A DNA stretch of 64,000 nt from Thermotogota bacterium (GCA_029780115.1 JAKOZG010000001.1:123236-187235); one strand, 5' to 3'; positions 1 through 9,696 are shown, numbered from the stretch's first letter. A program made the numbers and translations. Notes: generated by a model not told the origin, from the letters alone.

Positions 1-875
1 TAAACAAGAGACTTATTCCAAAAAAATTTCCACTTTGATGAAACTTGAGAAACTAGTAGGTCTCTTAATAATACTGATCCTAAATAACTAATATATTTCA
101 AAAAAGACAAAATTTCAATGTCATTTTTTATCTTCGAAATATTCTTCAAGAAAACAAAAAAATCTTTTTCAGATAACTGGTTAATAATTTCCCAAACTTT
201 AAAATAAGCAAAAGTGATCATTATTTTGTTTTCAGAATTTGTTATTGGTAATTTCATTATTTCTATTATTTCAAACAAATTATTTTCATCAAAACTCAAA
301 ATTCTAGAAATTTTGTTTTTAGTTTCTTCCACATTATTCTCTTCGCTAATAAGATAAAAAAGCACATCAAAATCTCTGTATTTAAAAAAATCAAGAGCAA
401 AAAAAAGCTCTTCATATTTATTTTGAACCTCTTCAACTACTTGATTTGTAAAAGGTATATCAAACCTAATAAATCTGCTTTTAATAGTAGGTAACAGATA
501 GTTCCACTTAGATGTGGTAGAAAATATAATAGAAAAGTTAGGTGGTTCCTCAATTATTTTTAAAGCTGCATTAGCTGCTTCTTGAGTTAACTTGTCAATT
601 TCTTCAATTATAATGATTCTTTCTTCCGAAAAATTAGGTTGATATAAAATAAAATCTTCTATTTCTCTTATTTTATCTATTTTTATGTTTCCTCCCTCAG
701 GTTTAATGCATAAGACATCAAGCTTGTTTAAATTTGGAATATTATCTATTAAATATTTTAAAAAAATCCGAGAAACAAAATTATTTTCTGAAACAAAACA
801 AATTGATGAACCTTTGAGATTATCTTTTACCTTTAAAATTTTATTAAGTGTTTCATTGAAGTACATTTTTGACAA
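1..875 (-). CDS. holB: DNA polymerase III delta' subunit-like protein (partial, C-terminus off the left edge)
   Basis: The clamp-loader delta' subunit helps load the sliding clamp onto DNA. The frame is open from its start to the window edge, about 290 codons seen. The visible protein has the clamp-loader pattern: a stretch reading EERIIIIEEIDKLTQEAANA, then LKIIEEPPNF and an SRFIRF-like sensor-1 segment (IKSRFIRFDIP). The Walker A region looks degenerate (GSSICFVSENN), as is common for delta'. The first ATG is at 866, but a TTG at 875 sits 6-8 nt behind GGAAGGTG and is the better start; a stop codon lies just upstream (881-879). The gene follows yaaR by 44 nt on the same strand, the yaaR-holB arrangement known from Firmicutes. 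It could instead be called a DnaX-like ATPase, but the missing Walker A favours delta'. Confidence 0.82.
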   Translation of the reverse strand, partial: MSKMYFNETLNKILKVKDNLKGSSICFVSENNFVSRIFLKYLIDNIPNLNKLDVLCIKPEGGNIKIDKIREIEDFILYQPNFSEERIIIIEEIDKLTQEAANAALKIIEEPPNFSIIFSTTSKWNYLLPTIKSRFIRFDIPFTNQVVEEVQNKYEELFFALDFFKYRDFDVLFYLISEENNVEETKNKISRILSFDENNLFEIIEIMKLPITNSENKIMITFAYFKVWEIINQLSEKDFFVFLKNISKIKNDIEILSFLKYISYLGSVLLRDLLVSQVSSKWKFFWNKSLV

Positions 876-919
876 CAGCTACACCTTCCAAGATATTTTT
901 ATAAGATCTATTTCTTAGT

Positions 920-1393
920 TCATTTATAAAGATCCAATATTAAACCATTAATTTCTTCAATTGTTGAAGCATAGATAAGAGTACTTTTCTCTTTTTTTAA
1001 AAGAATATCAGTTAGCTCTTTTAATTTTTCATCAACTACCTCAGCTACCATATGTAATTTAGGGATAGAATTTTGAAAATCAACTTCACTTTTTATTATA
1101 TACCATGATTTTTCTAACCTTTTTAAAAAGTTTCTTATCGAATCTTTATATTCTCTTAGATTAGAAAAAGTTGGAGATTTAACAAACTTATTTCCTTTAT
1201 TAAGAACATCATCAATCAACAACTTTAATTCTTTTTCAGAAACCTGATTTTCGGTATTTACAAGAACATCAAAGAATCCATTTACCTGATTCTTTTCAGA
1301 AGATTCTATATTTTGCTTTTTTGATGATTTTCCTTTTTTACGTTTAACTTCTTTTTCTGTTTTTTTTCTGTTATTTAAAGGATTTATTTCCAT
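920..1393 (-). CDS. yaaR: YaaR family protein (DUF327)
   Basis: A 157-residue protein matching the YaaR/DUF327 family, whose molecular role is unknown. The first 35 residues are highly charged and Lys-rich, probably disordered. The rest is helical, with the family-like segments FFDVLVNTENQVSEKELK, LKRLEKSWYIIKSEVDF and the end IEEINGLILDLYK. AGGAGTTTTAGT precedes the ATG. It lies directly upstream of holB on the same strand and downstream of ispG, so all are probably co-transcribed. The family call comes from length, these segments and the holB neighbour. Confidence 0.72.
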   Translation of the reverse strand: MEINPLNNRKKTEKEVKRKKGKSSKKQNIESSEKNQVNGFFDVLVNTENQVSEKELKLLIDDVLNKGNKFVKSPTFSNLREYKDSIRNFLKRLEKSWYIIKSEVDFQNSIPKLHMVAEVVDEKLKELTDILLKKEKSTLIYASTIEEINGLILDLYK

Positions 1394-1417
1394 ACTAAAA
1401 CTCCTATTTTAATAAAA

Positions 1418-2458
1418 TCAAATAATATCTAATAAACTTAATAAAGCTTCTTTTAACTCATCATTTTTAAAAGTACCGTACAAATCCCCTTTCAAAAAAA
1501 TAGCTGCTGAGGAATTTTTAGTACCAACAACTGCTATATCAGAGTATTTAGCCTCACCAGGACCGTTAACAATGCAGCCCATAACAGAAATGGTTATGTT
1601 TCTGTTCACTTTTTTCCCTTTAACCCATGATTTTACCTCATAAGCCAATTTTTCTACATCAATTTCTGCTCGTGCACATGTAGGACAGGCAACCACTCTG
1701 ATTCCGTTTTCAAATCCAAGTAATACTAAAAGTTGCTTAGCAAGTTCTACTTCTTTAATAGGATTCCCGCTTATAGAAATTCTAATCGTATCTCCAATAT
1801 TGTTGATAAGTAAAGATCCAATACCTACAGAAGACAAAACCGCAGCATCCTCATAGATTCCAGCTTCTGTAATGCCTATATGAAAAGGGTAGGGTACTAT
1901 TTCTGAAACATATTTGTTTGCCAAAAAATTGTCTTTCGGATCGACTGATTTCATTGATATTACAATATCATAGAACCCCTCTCTTTCTAATAGTCTTACT
2001 TCTTTTAAAGCACTCTCAGCTAAAGCTTGGTGTCTTGACAAATGTCTAAATTCTTTACCAATAGATCCCGAGTTAGCACCTACCCTAATCGGTACCTTAT
2101 ATTCTTTCGCAACCTCAACAATTTTCCTAACCTTTTCATCGGATCCAATATTGCCAGGGTTTATTCTAATTTTAGCGGCTCCAGCTTTTATTGCTTCTAT
2201 GGCTAATCTATAGTCAAAATGTATATCTGCAACAATTGGAACGATTGAATGCGTAACTATATTAGAAAAAAAAGGAATATCTCCCATATCTCTTACTGCT
2301 ACTCTAACTATTTTTGCCCCAACATTTGCTAATTCATTTATTTGGCGTAATGTATCTTCAACATTTGTAGTATCAGTATTGGTCATACTTTGAATTACTA
2401 TAGGATAATTTCCACCTATGTTCACATTCCCAACATTAACCACTTTTTCTGAAAACAT
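1418..2458 (-). CDS. ispG: 4-hydroxy-3-methylbut-2-en-1-yl diphosphate synthase
   Basis: IspG (GcpE) is the [4Fe-4S] enzyme that converts ME-cPP to HMBPP in the non-mevalonate isoprenoid pathway. The 346-residue length is normal for the short bacterial form. The N-terminal TIM barrel shows IQSMTNTDTTNVEDTL and IVADIHFDYRLA. The C-terminal iron-sulfur domain has CPTCARAE and MGCIVNGPGEAK, supplying the cluster cysteines. AAAGGTG precedes the ATG. It follows rseP by 14 nt. With dxr it makes the dxr-rseP-ispG order typical of Thermotogae, though here dxr is separated by about 420 bp. Confidence 0.97.
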   Translation of the reverse strand: MFSEKVVNVGNVNIGGNYPIVIQSMTNTDTTNVEDTLRQINELANVGAKIVRVAVRDMGDIPFFSNIVTHSIVPIVADIHFDYRLAIEAIKAGAAKIRINPGNIGSDEKVRKIVEVAKEYKVPIRVGANSGSIGKEFRHLSRHQALAESALKEVRLLEREGFYDIVISMKSVDPKDNFLANKYVSEIVPYPFHIGITEAGIYEDAAVLSSVGIGSLLINNIGDTIRISISGNPIKEVELAKQLLVLLGFENGIRVVACPTCARAEIDVEKLAYEVKSWVKGKKVNRNITISVMGCIVNGPGEAKYSDIAVVGTKNSSAAIFLKGDLYGTFKNDELKEALLSLLDII

Positions 2459-2472
2459 TTTTCCACACCTTT

Positions 2473-3996
2473 TTAGAAAAATCTCATAATGTCATTGTAG
2501 GTTACAAAAATTACTAAGAAAATTAAAAACAAGAATCCTATTGTATTTACTATGGCTTCAACTTTTGGACTGACTGGCTTTCTAGCAATCAGTTCATAGA
2601 TTGAAAATACTATTCTACCCCCATCCAAGCCAGGAATAGGAATCAGATTAAAAGCTCCCAAACCTATTGTTATTAACGCCATCAACTCTAAAATAGCTTC
2701 TAGCCCAAACTTGGCAGCTTCGCCAATAATTACTGACAAACCAACAATTCCTACAACATCTTCACTCCCCAATTTTCCAGTAAATAATTGGCCCAAAGAT
2801 TGAAAAGTAAGTGTAATAAGGTAATTAGCCCAGTGAATAGGAACTGAGAGAAAGTCAAACCCTTTAGGTTTCCAATTAGGATATGACGGAACCAAAGCGC
2901 CAGGTTTTGAAATATCATTCAAAAAATCACCCTTAGAAATCTGTATCTCTGTAAAACCTGTTTCTCTCTCAATTCCAATAAATAAAATGTCACTAAATAT
3001 TGGTTTGTATTCGTTATCTATTATATTTTCAGTCACGCTAAAAATTACTTCATCGAGGTTTAACTGTATCCTTGTAATCATCTTTTCCAAATCGACGGAT
3101 TTCTCAATGTATACATCGTTTATGCTGACAATTTTATCTCCCTTTTTGAAATAATTTAAATCCTGATTAATTTCATTAGAAAAATATGAATAGGTTATAC
3201 CAATGATGTATGTGGGAGGAGTGTATGAATAATATATCAAATTTCCTTTAAAGACTACGCCATTTTTTAATTGTACTTCTATTGGGTCGCCCACATCCAT
3301 CTGCTTCATAACGGAAAAAATATCTTCTTCGCCGTTAATAGAGAATATTTCTTCACCATATAAGTTCAATTGATCCAGATTTTTAATATAATTTAACATA
3401 AACACAGCTCGATCTCCCACAAGTGTAGGAACTACATTAGTAACTATTTCTTCGTCATTCCTTATCAATGTCATTTCAAGAGGGTTTCCTTCAGAAATTT
3501 CCATTCCTAAAATCCCTTGATTAAAAATATATTTTCCATTAACTTTTCTAATAATATCTCCAGGCATTAAGCCAGCATCTTCAGCTGGGCTTCCTTGACT
3601 CACATCACCAATCACAACTTGAGGAAATCCATATAAACCAGCTATTCCTATAAAAATAAAATATCCCAGTAGGAACGAAAAAATAGGACCCGCAGCTGTT
3701 ATTAATAGTTTCTGCCAGGGCTTTTTATTGTAAAACAAGGTAGGATCATCTTGTTTAGATTCTTCATCAAAAATTTCTTCTCCGCCTAATTTTACATAAC
3801 CGCCCAATGGTATACAGTTAAAACGAAAAAGTGTTTCCTTACCAGAAATTTTAAAAATTGCGGGGCCAAAGCCTATTGCAAACTCCTCAACTTTAGTATT
3901 AAAAATTTTTGCGAAAAGAAAATGACCTAATTCATGAACAACGACCACTACAGATATTACTATTAAAAACCATATTATAGATATCAAAATAGACAT
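2473..3996 (-). CDS. rseP: RIP metalloprotease RseP (site-2 protease)
   Basis: An inner-membrane zinc protease that cleaves transmembrane segments, usually of anti-sigma factors or signal peptides. The zinc motif HELGH is at residues 21-25 inside the first membrane helix. The second metal-site motif LDGGR is at about 457-461, followed by a C-terminal membrane helix. The middle carries two PDZ-like regions, VSQGSPAEDAGLMPGDIIRKVNG and a more divergent one around FKKGDKIVSINDVYI. At 507 residues it is longer than the E. coli protein (450). TTTGGAGG precedes the ATG. An extended -10 (TGATATAAT) lies about 100 nt upstream. Confidence 0.95.
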   Translation of the reverse strand: MSILISIIWFLIVISVVVVVHELGHFLFAKIFNTKVEEFAIGFGPAIFKISGKETLFRFNCIPLGGYVKLGGEEIFDEESKQDDPTLFYNKKPWQKLLITAAGPIFSFLLGYFIFIGIAGLYGFPQVVIGDVSQGSPAEDAGLMPGDIIRKVNGKYIFNQGILGMEISEGNPLEMTLIRNDEEIVTNVVPTLVGDRAVFMLNYIKNLDQLNLYGEEIFSINGEEDIFSVMKQMDVGDPIEVQLKNGVVFKGNLIYYSYTPPTYIIGITYSYFSNEINQDLNYFKKGDKIVSINDVYIEKSVDLEKMITRIQLNLDEVIFSVTENIIDNEYKPIFSDILFIGIERETGFTEIQISKGDFLNDISKPGALVPSYPNWKPKGFDFLSVPIHWANYLITLTFQSLGQLFTGKLGSEDVVGIVGLSVIIGEAAKFGLEAILELMALITIGLGAFNLIPIPGLDGGRIVFSIYELIARKPVSPKVEAIVNTIGFLFLIFLVIFVTYNDIMRFF

Positions 3997-4099
3997 ATTT
4001 AGCCTCCAAAAAAAGTTATTTGGTCTTCAAAATATAGTCATTATTTCAATTGAACAAATAATATAATTAAAAGATGTTTTTTCACCCGCTTTGTGTAAA

Positions 4100-4108
4100 A
4101 TTATATCA
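4100..4108 (-). promoter_or_regulatory. extended -10 promoter for rseP
   Basis: On the minus strand the site reads TGATATAAT, a TGn-extended -10 about 104 nt upstream of the rseP ATG. No clear TTGACA is seen 17 nt further up. Confidence 0.5.
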
Positions 4109-4372
4109 TAAATACATTTCTTCTAAGTAATTTATCAGTTATATGTGTAGTCACCTAAATTAACAAAAACAGTGAAAATTTCTATTTGCTAACATCCAAT
4201 AAACTTGTTTAGTTAGGTTTTGAAACTAGAAATTCACTCAATTAATAATCAAATGAATAAAAATTAAAGTTCACAATATTGTAAATTTAAAAATGAGAAA
4301 TATTTAGTAAGAAGACTTAATAAAAATAAAATATAAACCAAAATATTTAAATGATAGATTATTGGGTGTGGG

Positions 4373-4410
4373 ATTTTTGTTATGATAAAAAAATATCGTT
4401 CAAGTATTAT
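4373..4410 (+). repeat. hairpin-plus-box repeat, copy A
   Basis: An imperfect AT hairpin (4373-4394, ATTTTTGTTATGATAAAAAAAT) is followed by the box ATCGTTCAAGTATTA at 4395-4409. The same 15-base box occurs at 14273-14287 and 22364-22378, each time after a hairpin. Read on the minus strand, the box begins 9 nt after the dxr stop codon and the hairpin follows it. Confidence 0.75.
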
Positions 4411-4418
4411 ATAATTAT

Positions 4419-5600
4419 TTATTTGTACTGATCCATTTTATTGTTTTTATTAATTTCTGAAATAACTTTTTTTGCTACCTTTCTACTATGTTTATCCACT
4501 TTTATAATCTCATCCAAAGATCTAAACTCTAAAGAAATTGAGGGAGAAAACATTTTTTCAACTTCATTTACAGTTTTATATATAACCTCGTAGATATCTG
4601 TAAATTTTATTTCTCCTCTCAAGAAATTTTCCACAGCCACTTCATCAGCTGCATTAAACGCATTTTGCAAGATAGGATTACCTAAAATATCGAAGGCCAA
4701 TTTCAGAGAAGGATATCTATTGTAATCAACCTTTTCAAATTCAATTTTCATATCAGCAAGAGAAGGTTTATTAAAATCATATCTTCTTTCAGGATAAGAG
4801 AGAGAAAAAGCGATAGGAACCTTCATATTAGGTATACCAAAATGCATTTTAAAAACTCCGTCGCAAAACTGAACTATTGAATGGACATGACTATCCCTAT
4901 TAATCAATACCTCAATATTCTCTATGCCAAATAAATAATAAGCCTCAAAAACTTCTAATCCTTTATTAACCATTGTAGCTGAATCAACTGTTATTCTTTG
5001 ACCCATTTCCCAAACAGGATGTTTTAAAACAACGCTAGGGGTAACACTTTCTAGTTTTTCAAGCGGTAGATCTCTTACTGATCCACCACTTGCAGTTAAA
5101 ATAATTTTCTCTGGTCTCGTAACTTCTCCCAACAGTAATTGGAAAATTGCGCTATGTTCGCTATCAATCGGTATGATAATTTTTCCCAATTTTTTAGCGT
5201 AATTTAAAACAAAATTACCTCCACATACAATAGATTCCTTGTTAGCCAAACAAATCCTATCTGAAACATCTATTGAGCTAAGGGTATGTTTTACTCCAGA
5301 AAATCCGGAAGTAGCGATCAAAGAAATGTCTGCCTCACAATATTTAATGGCATTTTCAACAGCATCTAGCCCTTTAAAAATTCTGCATTCTTTATAGCTT
5401 TCAGGTAAATCGTATAGATCGTCAACAATCCCAACAGCTTGTAGATGATAGGTATCTATTAGATTTTCAAGATCATTCCAGTTAGAATATACGCTACCAC
5501 CAATTAGTCTAAAATTTTCTTTGAACCACTGAGAATTCAGCACATCTAAGGTTTGTTTACCAATAGAACCAGAAACACCAGCAATAAATAAAGTTTTCAA
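4419..5600 (-). CDS. dxr: 1-deoxy-D-xylulose 5-phosphate reductoisomerase
   Basis: The second enzyme of the non-mevalonate pathway, which rearranges and reduces DXP to MEP with NADPH. The nucleotide-binding motif GVSGSIGKQT is at residues 8-17. The metal and substrate site IDSEHSAIFQ and the hallmark HPVWEMGQRITVDSATMVNKGLE region are intact. The 393-residue length is normal. The start is TTG (TTGAAAACT), 8 nt behind AAGGAG. An extended -10 TGGTATAAT lies about 50 nt upstream. ispG in the same cluster catalyses a later step of the same pathway. Confidence 0.97.
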   Translation of the reverse strand: MKTLFIAGVSGSIGKQTLDVLNSQWFKENFRLIGGSVYSNWNDLENLIDTYHLQAVGIVDDLYDLPESYKECRIFKGLDAVENAIKYCEADISLIATSGFSGVKHTLSSIDVSDRICLANKESIVCGGNFVLNYAKKLGKIIIPIDSEHSAIFQLLLGEVTRPEKIILTASGGSVRDLPLEKLESVTPSVVLKHPVWEMGQRITVDSATMVNKGLEVFEAYYLFGIENIEVLINRDSHVHSIVQFCDGVFKMHFGIPNMKVPIAFSLSYPERRYDFNKPSLADMKIEFEKVDYNRYPSLKLAFDILGNPILQNAFNAADEVAVENFLRGEIKFTDIYEVIYKTVNEVEKMFSPSISLEFRSLDEIIKVDKHSRKVAKKVISEINKNNKMDQYK

Positions 5601-5650
5601 GTGTAAACTCCTTTCTTTTTCATCGTTTATATTGATAAAATGCTATTTGA

Positions 5651-5659
5651 ATTATACCA
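5651..5659 (-). promoter_or_regulatory. extended -10 promoter for dxr
   Basis: The minus strand reads TGGTATAAT about 50 nt before the dxr TTG start. The same TGrTATAAT form is found ahead of several other genes in the window. Confidence 0.55.
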
Positions 5660-5733
5660 GAAATAGAAAATTTATTATAAATCTGTGATACAATTAAAAT
5701 GTAAATTCTTTAAATAATTATGAGGTGTGAATA

Positions 5734-6822
5734 ATGGGTTGCGGTAGTTTTCTAATAGAAAGTGCAAATTTATTTACCGTATTTCGTTGGAATAATACTC
5801 CAGCTATCATTAGGTTTACAGAAGCGGACAATATATATAATACTTTACTCCTTACATTATTCATTTTTTCTGATGAAGAAAAAACAAAGGTCGTTGAAAT
5901 TCTTCATAATAAGATCTACGAAGCTATTCCGAAAATAATTCTTTCTGATATATCTTTAGAAACTAAGAATAAAATAGAAGAAAAAGGAAAGGACATTTGG
6001 GAAAAAACTATAACGCAAACTTATAAAGAATTAGAAAACACTTTAGATAAAAATCTAAGTCACAAATTACTAATAAAATATAACTTTGATCAAGAAACAC
6101 AAAATAAAATTCGATTAATTAATTTATTTGCTTCCAGAAAAGAAGCATTAATTAATGAAAGGGTTTTTCCTGAATACTATGAAGAACCAAGAATTAAAAA
6201 TGAAGAAAGAATCTCAAAAATAATAGTAAAAGATAAAAAAATAATAGAAGAAATGGCAGATGAACTGTTAAAAATATCATGCAGATTAGTAACCATGATT
6301 AGGTGGAACAAAAATCACAGAAATATTAAAAGTTCTGTTTCCTCTCATTCATTTCTAGTTTTTCTAATCGCATATATTTTAGCTTTATCGGTTGATTTAG
6401 ATAAACATGAAATATATGAAATCATGGCTTGTGCTATCCTTCATGATCTTCCAGAAGCATTTACGGGTGATGTAATTAGTCCTACCAAAAGAAAGGTAGA
6501 AGGTTTAGAAGAAATAATAAGTGAAATAGAAAGAGAATTTGTCCAAGAGTGGTATAAAAGTAACATAATTCTAAGAGATATAACCTCGAAATTTGAAAAA
6601 TATATCTTTTATCCTTTTCAAAATAACTACGGCAAATTCGTAAGAACAGCAGACTTACTTGCCGCACTCATAGAATGCTATTTGGAAATAAGTACCGGAA
6701 ATCAAAACACATATTTCATTGAATCATTTAGTCGGCTAAAACAAGAAATAGAAGATATTTCTCCACTCGATGTCTCAGAAATCATAAAAGAAATAGAAGA
6801 AAACTCTTCTATCCACCTTTGA
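5734..6822 (+). CDS. YfbR-like HD-domain protein with a degenerate second HD copy
   Basis: The C-terminal half (about residues 170-330) looks like the YfbR/HD family of nucleotide phosphohydrolases: the RW motif at 190-191, SSH with His205, the HD pair His237-Asp238, ILHDLPEAFTGD, and Asp307 in RTADLLAALIE. The N-terminal half (about 8-125) looks like a second, decayed copy. It keeps LFTVFRWN (11-20) against LVTMIRWN (185-192) and EILHN (55-59) against AILHD (234-238), but the HD Asp is Asn59 and the first His is missing. So one active and one inactive site are inferred. The gene is transcribed alone and its last 14 bp overlap the convergent small gene at 6809. The substrate is unknown. AGGTGTG precedes the ATG. 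Confidence 0.7.
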   Translation: MGCGSFLIESANLFTVFRWNNTPAIIRFTEADNIYNTLLLTLFIFSDEEKTKVVEILHNKIYEAIPKIILSDISLETKNKIEEKGKDIWEKTITQTYKELENTLDKNLSHKLLIKYNFDQETQNKIRLINLFASRKEALINERVFPEYYEEPRIKNEERISKIIVKDKKIIEEMADELLKISCRLVTMIRWNKNHRNIKSSVSSHSFLVFLIAYILALSVDLDKHEIYEIMACAILHDLPEAFTGDVISPTKRKVEGLEEIISEIEREFVQEWYKSNIILRDITSKFEKYIFYPFQNNYGKFVRTADLLAALIECYLEISTGNQNTYFIESFSRLKQEIEDISPLDVSEIIKEIEENSSIHL

Positions 6823-7006
6823 CATATTTTTTTTCTCCGTTTGGAAGCTTAAATTTGACAACTACACCTTTTTTAGGTTTCTCATATCCAAAAAAGATTT
6901 TTCGAACATTTTTTTCATTAACACCGCATTCAGTACCTTCAACTGAAATATGTGCTTCAAAAGGATCTTCATTATATACAAAAACAGTTACTTCCTTTTC
7001 TTTCAT
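6809..7006 (-). CDS. small protein of unknown function in the rel-dtd operon
   Basis: A 65-residue protein I do not recognise. It is rich in Lys, Val and Gly, with one Cys (ECGVNEKN) and a predicted all-beta look (KEVTVFVYNED, GVVVKFKLPNGEKKYVKG). A strong ribosome binding site (GGGGAGG) sits 8 nt before the ATG, immediately after the dtd stop codon, so it is very likely a real third gene of the rel-dtd unit. Its 3' end overlaps the convergent HD-protein gene by 14 bp. No signal peptide or membrane segment is seen. Confidence 0.65.
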   Translation of the reverse strand: MKEKEVTVFVYNEDPFEAHISVEGTECGVNEKNVRKIFFGYEKPKKGVVVKFKLPNGEKKYVKGG

Positions 7007-7020
7007 TAAAATAACCTCCC

Positions 7021-7473
7021 CTAAAAAAGTTTTTTTGAATCTAAAAGCAGAGTTACTGGACCATCGTTGACGATATTAACTATCATCTCGGCTTGAAAGA
7101 TCCCGCTTTCTACGTTTATAGGATAATTCATTTCCAAATAAGAAAGAAAATTATCATACATAACTTCAGCAACCTCAGGACTAGCTGATTCACTAAAAGA
7201 AGGTCTTCGCCCTTTTCTACAATCACCATACAATGTAAATTGAGAGACTACTAATAACTCTCCACTTTCTTCAAGAAGTGATTTATTCATCTTTCCACGA
7301 TTATCCTCAAAAATCCTAAGATTAACAATCTTATCACTCATCCACTGAATATCATTTTCGTCATCTTCTTTACCTATCCCCAAAAAAACCAAAAGCCCCT
7401 TACCAATATTTGCTACTACCTCATCATTAACAATGACAGAAGATTCTCTAACTCTTTGAACAACTGCTCGCAA
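7021..7473 (-). CDS. dtd: D-aminoacyl-tRNA deacylase
   Basis: Removes D-amino acids (and glycine mischarged on tRNA-Ala) from tRNA. The 150-residue length is standard. Both active-site signatures are present: [17 protein letters not shown], and the C-terminal [11 protein letters not shown] corresponding to the family NxGPVT motif, with Asn then Asp preceding Gly-Pro. The N-terminus [13 protein letters not shown] is typical. It starts 5 nt after rel, and dtd following rel is a widely conserved pair. Confidence 0.96.
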   Translation of the reverse strand: MRAVVQRVRESSVIVNDEVVANIGKGLLVFLGIGKEDDENDIQWMSDKIVNLRIFEDNRGKMNKSLLEESGELLVVSQFTLYGDCRKGRRPSFSESASPEVAEVMYDNFLSYLEMNYPINVESGIFQAEMIVNIVNDGPVTLLLDSKKLF

Positions 7474-7478
7474 ATAAA

Positions 7479-9614
7479 TTACACCCTCCTTATTGAATAT
7501 ATACCGTTTGCATTTTGTAATTTGCTACAGACTAATTCAAGGTGTTTTAAATTATGAACTAATAAATATATTTTCAGAGTAAAAAAATTCCCGTCTTTAT
7601 GCACCTCAAATTTTTCAATATGAGCTCCTTCGTTGTTTATAATATTTCTGATATTATTGATTATTTCCTTGTTTTCCACTTCTATTTTTAACATAGCAGA
7701 AAAATTACTTTTCCCAAATTCATTCCATTGTACGGAAATCTTTTTGGAATCAGTCAACTCTTCAATGTTTTTACAATCAGTTCGATGAATACCTATTCCT
7801 CTCCTACTAATTACACCGACAATCTGGTCTCCAGGAACCGGCATACAACATTTTGCAAAATAACATTCAACTCCATCTTCTCCGTCTATAATAATTGATA
7901 TACTACTACTTTTCGCAACTTTTTTCTCGGCCTTCTTGCTTTTATCTTCTGTTTTACTAGGAGTAAATAGATTTTTAATGGTAACAGAACTTACTTCTTC
8001 TAACGCGAGCTTAATGAATAATTCTTCATCACTCTTTATATTGTATTTTATATAAAAACCAATGTTATTAAGTGTTTCTATCATTTCATCCATAGATATA
8101 TTTACTTTCTTCGAAATCTCTCTAAATTTATCTTTTCCTCTTTCTATCAATTCCTGTTCGTTTTTCTGTCGATAAAATTTCTTTATTTTAGACTTCGTCC
8201 GTGGAGAATTTGCATATTTAAGCCAATCTATACTGGGACCTTGAAAATTGCGATTTATTAATATTTCAACTATATCTCCAGTTTGCAGTTTATAAGATAT
8301 TGGTACTAACTTACCATTAACTTTAGCACCAGCAAAATGGTTCCCAATTTCCGTATGGACCGCATAGGCAAAGTCTATTGGAGTAGAATCCTTGGGTAAA
8401 TGAATGATTTCACCTTTTGGAGTAAAAACAAATATTTCTTGAAAAAGTAAGTCCGTTTCTATGTCTTTCATTTCAAAAGCATTTTGTGCAATATCTTTGT
8501 GCAATTCCATCAGATTTTTCAAAAATTTTAACTTTTCAGGACTAACTCCTTCTTTGTAAATCCAATGGGCAGCTAAACCATATTCAGCTTCCTCATGCAT
8601 CTCCCAATCTCTAATTTGTATTTCTAAAGGTTCGCCTCTATGAGTGATTATTGTAGTATGTAATGACTTGTAACCGTTGAATTTTGGTGTAGCTATATAA
8701 TCTTTTATTCTGCCAGGAATAGGAGACCAAATCGAATGTATTATCCCTAGAGCAGCATAACAACTGCTCGTATCTTCTGTGATTATTCTTAAAGCAATAT
8801 AATCGTAAATTTCATCAAGTGATTTACCTTTTCGTATCATCTTTTGCCAAATACTATAAAGATGTTTTGTCCTACCTTCTACGACCGCTTTAATCTTATG
8901 TTTGTTTAATTCTTTTTTTATAATTTCAGCGTATTCATTGAGTCTCTCTTCACTGAACTTAAGTTTTTCTTCAACTTTACTCTTCAAGGAGAAATATTTA
9001 TCAGGATACAGATACATAAATGCTAAGTCTTCTAGTTCCTCTTTTATTTTGAACATTCCAAGTCTATGGGCAATAGGAGCATAAATTTTAAGAGTCTCTT
9101 CAGCTTTAGTAACTTGCTTATTCCTATCAACATATTCCAAGGTTCTCATATTGTGGAGTCGGTCAGCGAGTTTTACTATTATTACTCTAATATCTTCAGA
9201 CATTGCAAATAACATTTTTCGAATTGTTTCTATTTTTTCTAAAGACTTAGTATCGCTCTCATTTAGTTTTTCATTAAGTTTTAAGTTACTAATTTTAGTA
9301 ACTCCAGAAACAATTCTTGCGACATCAGCACCGAATTTTTCTTTTATTTCATCAATACTAACTCCACAATCTTCTACAACATCGTGTAGAAGACCGGCAA
9401 CTATTGTATCTATGTCCAGCTTTAATTCTGCTAAAATTAAACCAACGGCTTTAGGATGCTCAAAAAAATCATCGCCAGAGTCACGTTTTTGACCCTCATG
9501 TGCTTTTTCAGCAAATTCATAAGCATCCTTTAGTTTGTCACGTTCTTTTTTAGAAAGTTTTCGATTCAAAAATCGTTCTACTTCTTTTTCGTATGTCTTC
9601 GGTTCAACTAACAT
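7479..9614 (-). CDS. rel: bifunctional (p)ppGpp synthetase/hydrolase (Rel/SpoT)
   Basis: Makes and degrades the stringent-response alarmone. Order of domains: HD hydrolase ([45 protein letters not shown]), synthetase ([54 protein letters not shown]), TGS ([30 protein letters not shown]), a zinc-finger-like part ([17 protein letters not shown]) and a C-terminal ACT domain. Both catalytic halves look intact, so it is probably bifunctional. A GTG exists at 9623, but the ATG at 9614 lies 8 nt behind AGAGG and is preferred (711 residues). Extended -10 TGGTATAAT at 9662-9670. Confidence 0.95.
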   Translation of the reverse strand: MLVEPKTYEKEVERFLNRKLSKKERDKLKDAYEFAEKAHEGQKRDSGDDFFEHPKAVGLILAELKLDIDTIVAGLLHDVVEDCGVSIDEIKEKFGADVARIVSGVTKISNLKLNEKLNESDTKSLEKIETIRKMLFAMSEDIRVIIVKLADRLHNMRTLEYVDRNKQVTKAEETLKIYAPIAHRLGMFKIKEELEDLAFMYLYPDKYFSLKSKVEEKLKFSEERLNEYAEIIKKELNKHKIKAVVEGRTKHLYSIWQKMIRKGKSLDEIYDYIALRIITEDTSSCYAALGIIHSIWSPIPGRIKDYIATPKFNGYKSLHTTIITHRGEPLEIQIRDWEMHEEAEYGLAAHWIYKEGVSPEKLKFLKNLMELHKDIAQNAFEMKDIETDLLFQEIFVFTPKGEIIHLPKDSTPIDFAYAVHTEIGNHFAGAKVNGKLVPISYKLQTGDIVEILINRNFQGPSIDWLKYANSPRTKSKIKKFYRQKNEQELIERGKDKFREISKKVNISMDEMIETLNNIGFYIKYNIKSDEELFIKLALEEVSSVTIKNLFTPSKTEDKSKKAEKKVAKSSSISIIIDGEDGVECYFAKCCMPVPGDQIVGVISRRGIGIHRTDCKNIEELTDSKKISVQWNEFGKSNFSAMLKIEVENKEIINNIRNIINNEGAHIEKFEVHKDGNFFTLKIYLLVHNLKHLELVCSKLQNANGIYSIRRV

Positions 9615-9661
9615 CAAAGACACCTCTTTATCGAAAAAAATCGTTCTTAGTTTTCACTTCA

Positions 9662-9670
9662 ATTATACCA
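9662..9670 (-). promoter_or_regulatory. extended -10 promoter for rel
   Basis: The minus strand reads TGGTATAAT about 48 nt upstream of the rel ATG. A weak -35 (TTTAGA) lies 16 nt further up. Confidence 0.5.
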
Positions 9671-9696
9671 TAACCTTTAAATTTCTAAACTTCTAA

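Larger units (their letters stand above)
4007..4418. other. 412-bp intergenic region between rseP and dxr
   Basis: No coding frame is seen. It is very AT-rich. On the minus strand it holds the rseP promoter candidate (4100-4108) and, next to the dxr stop, one copy of the hairpin-plus-box repeat (4373-4409). It interrupts the dxr-rseP-ispG cluster, which I recall as tightly packed in Thermotoga. Confidence 0.7.

Noticed and set aside
685..918. Plus-strand open frame of 77 codons at the left end
   Set aside because: It lies opposite the holB start region, has no good ribosome binding site, and its translation shows no family pattern; the minus-strand holB frame explains the bases.
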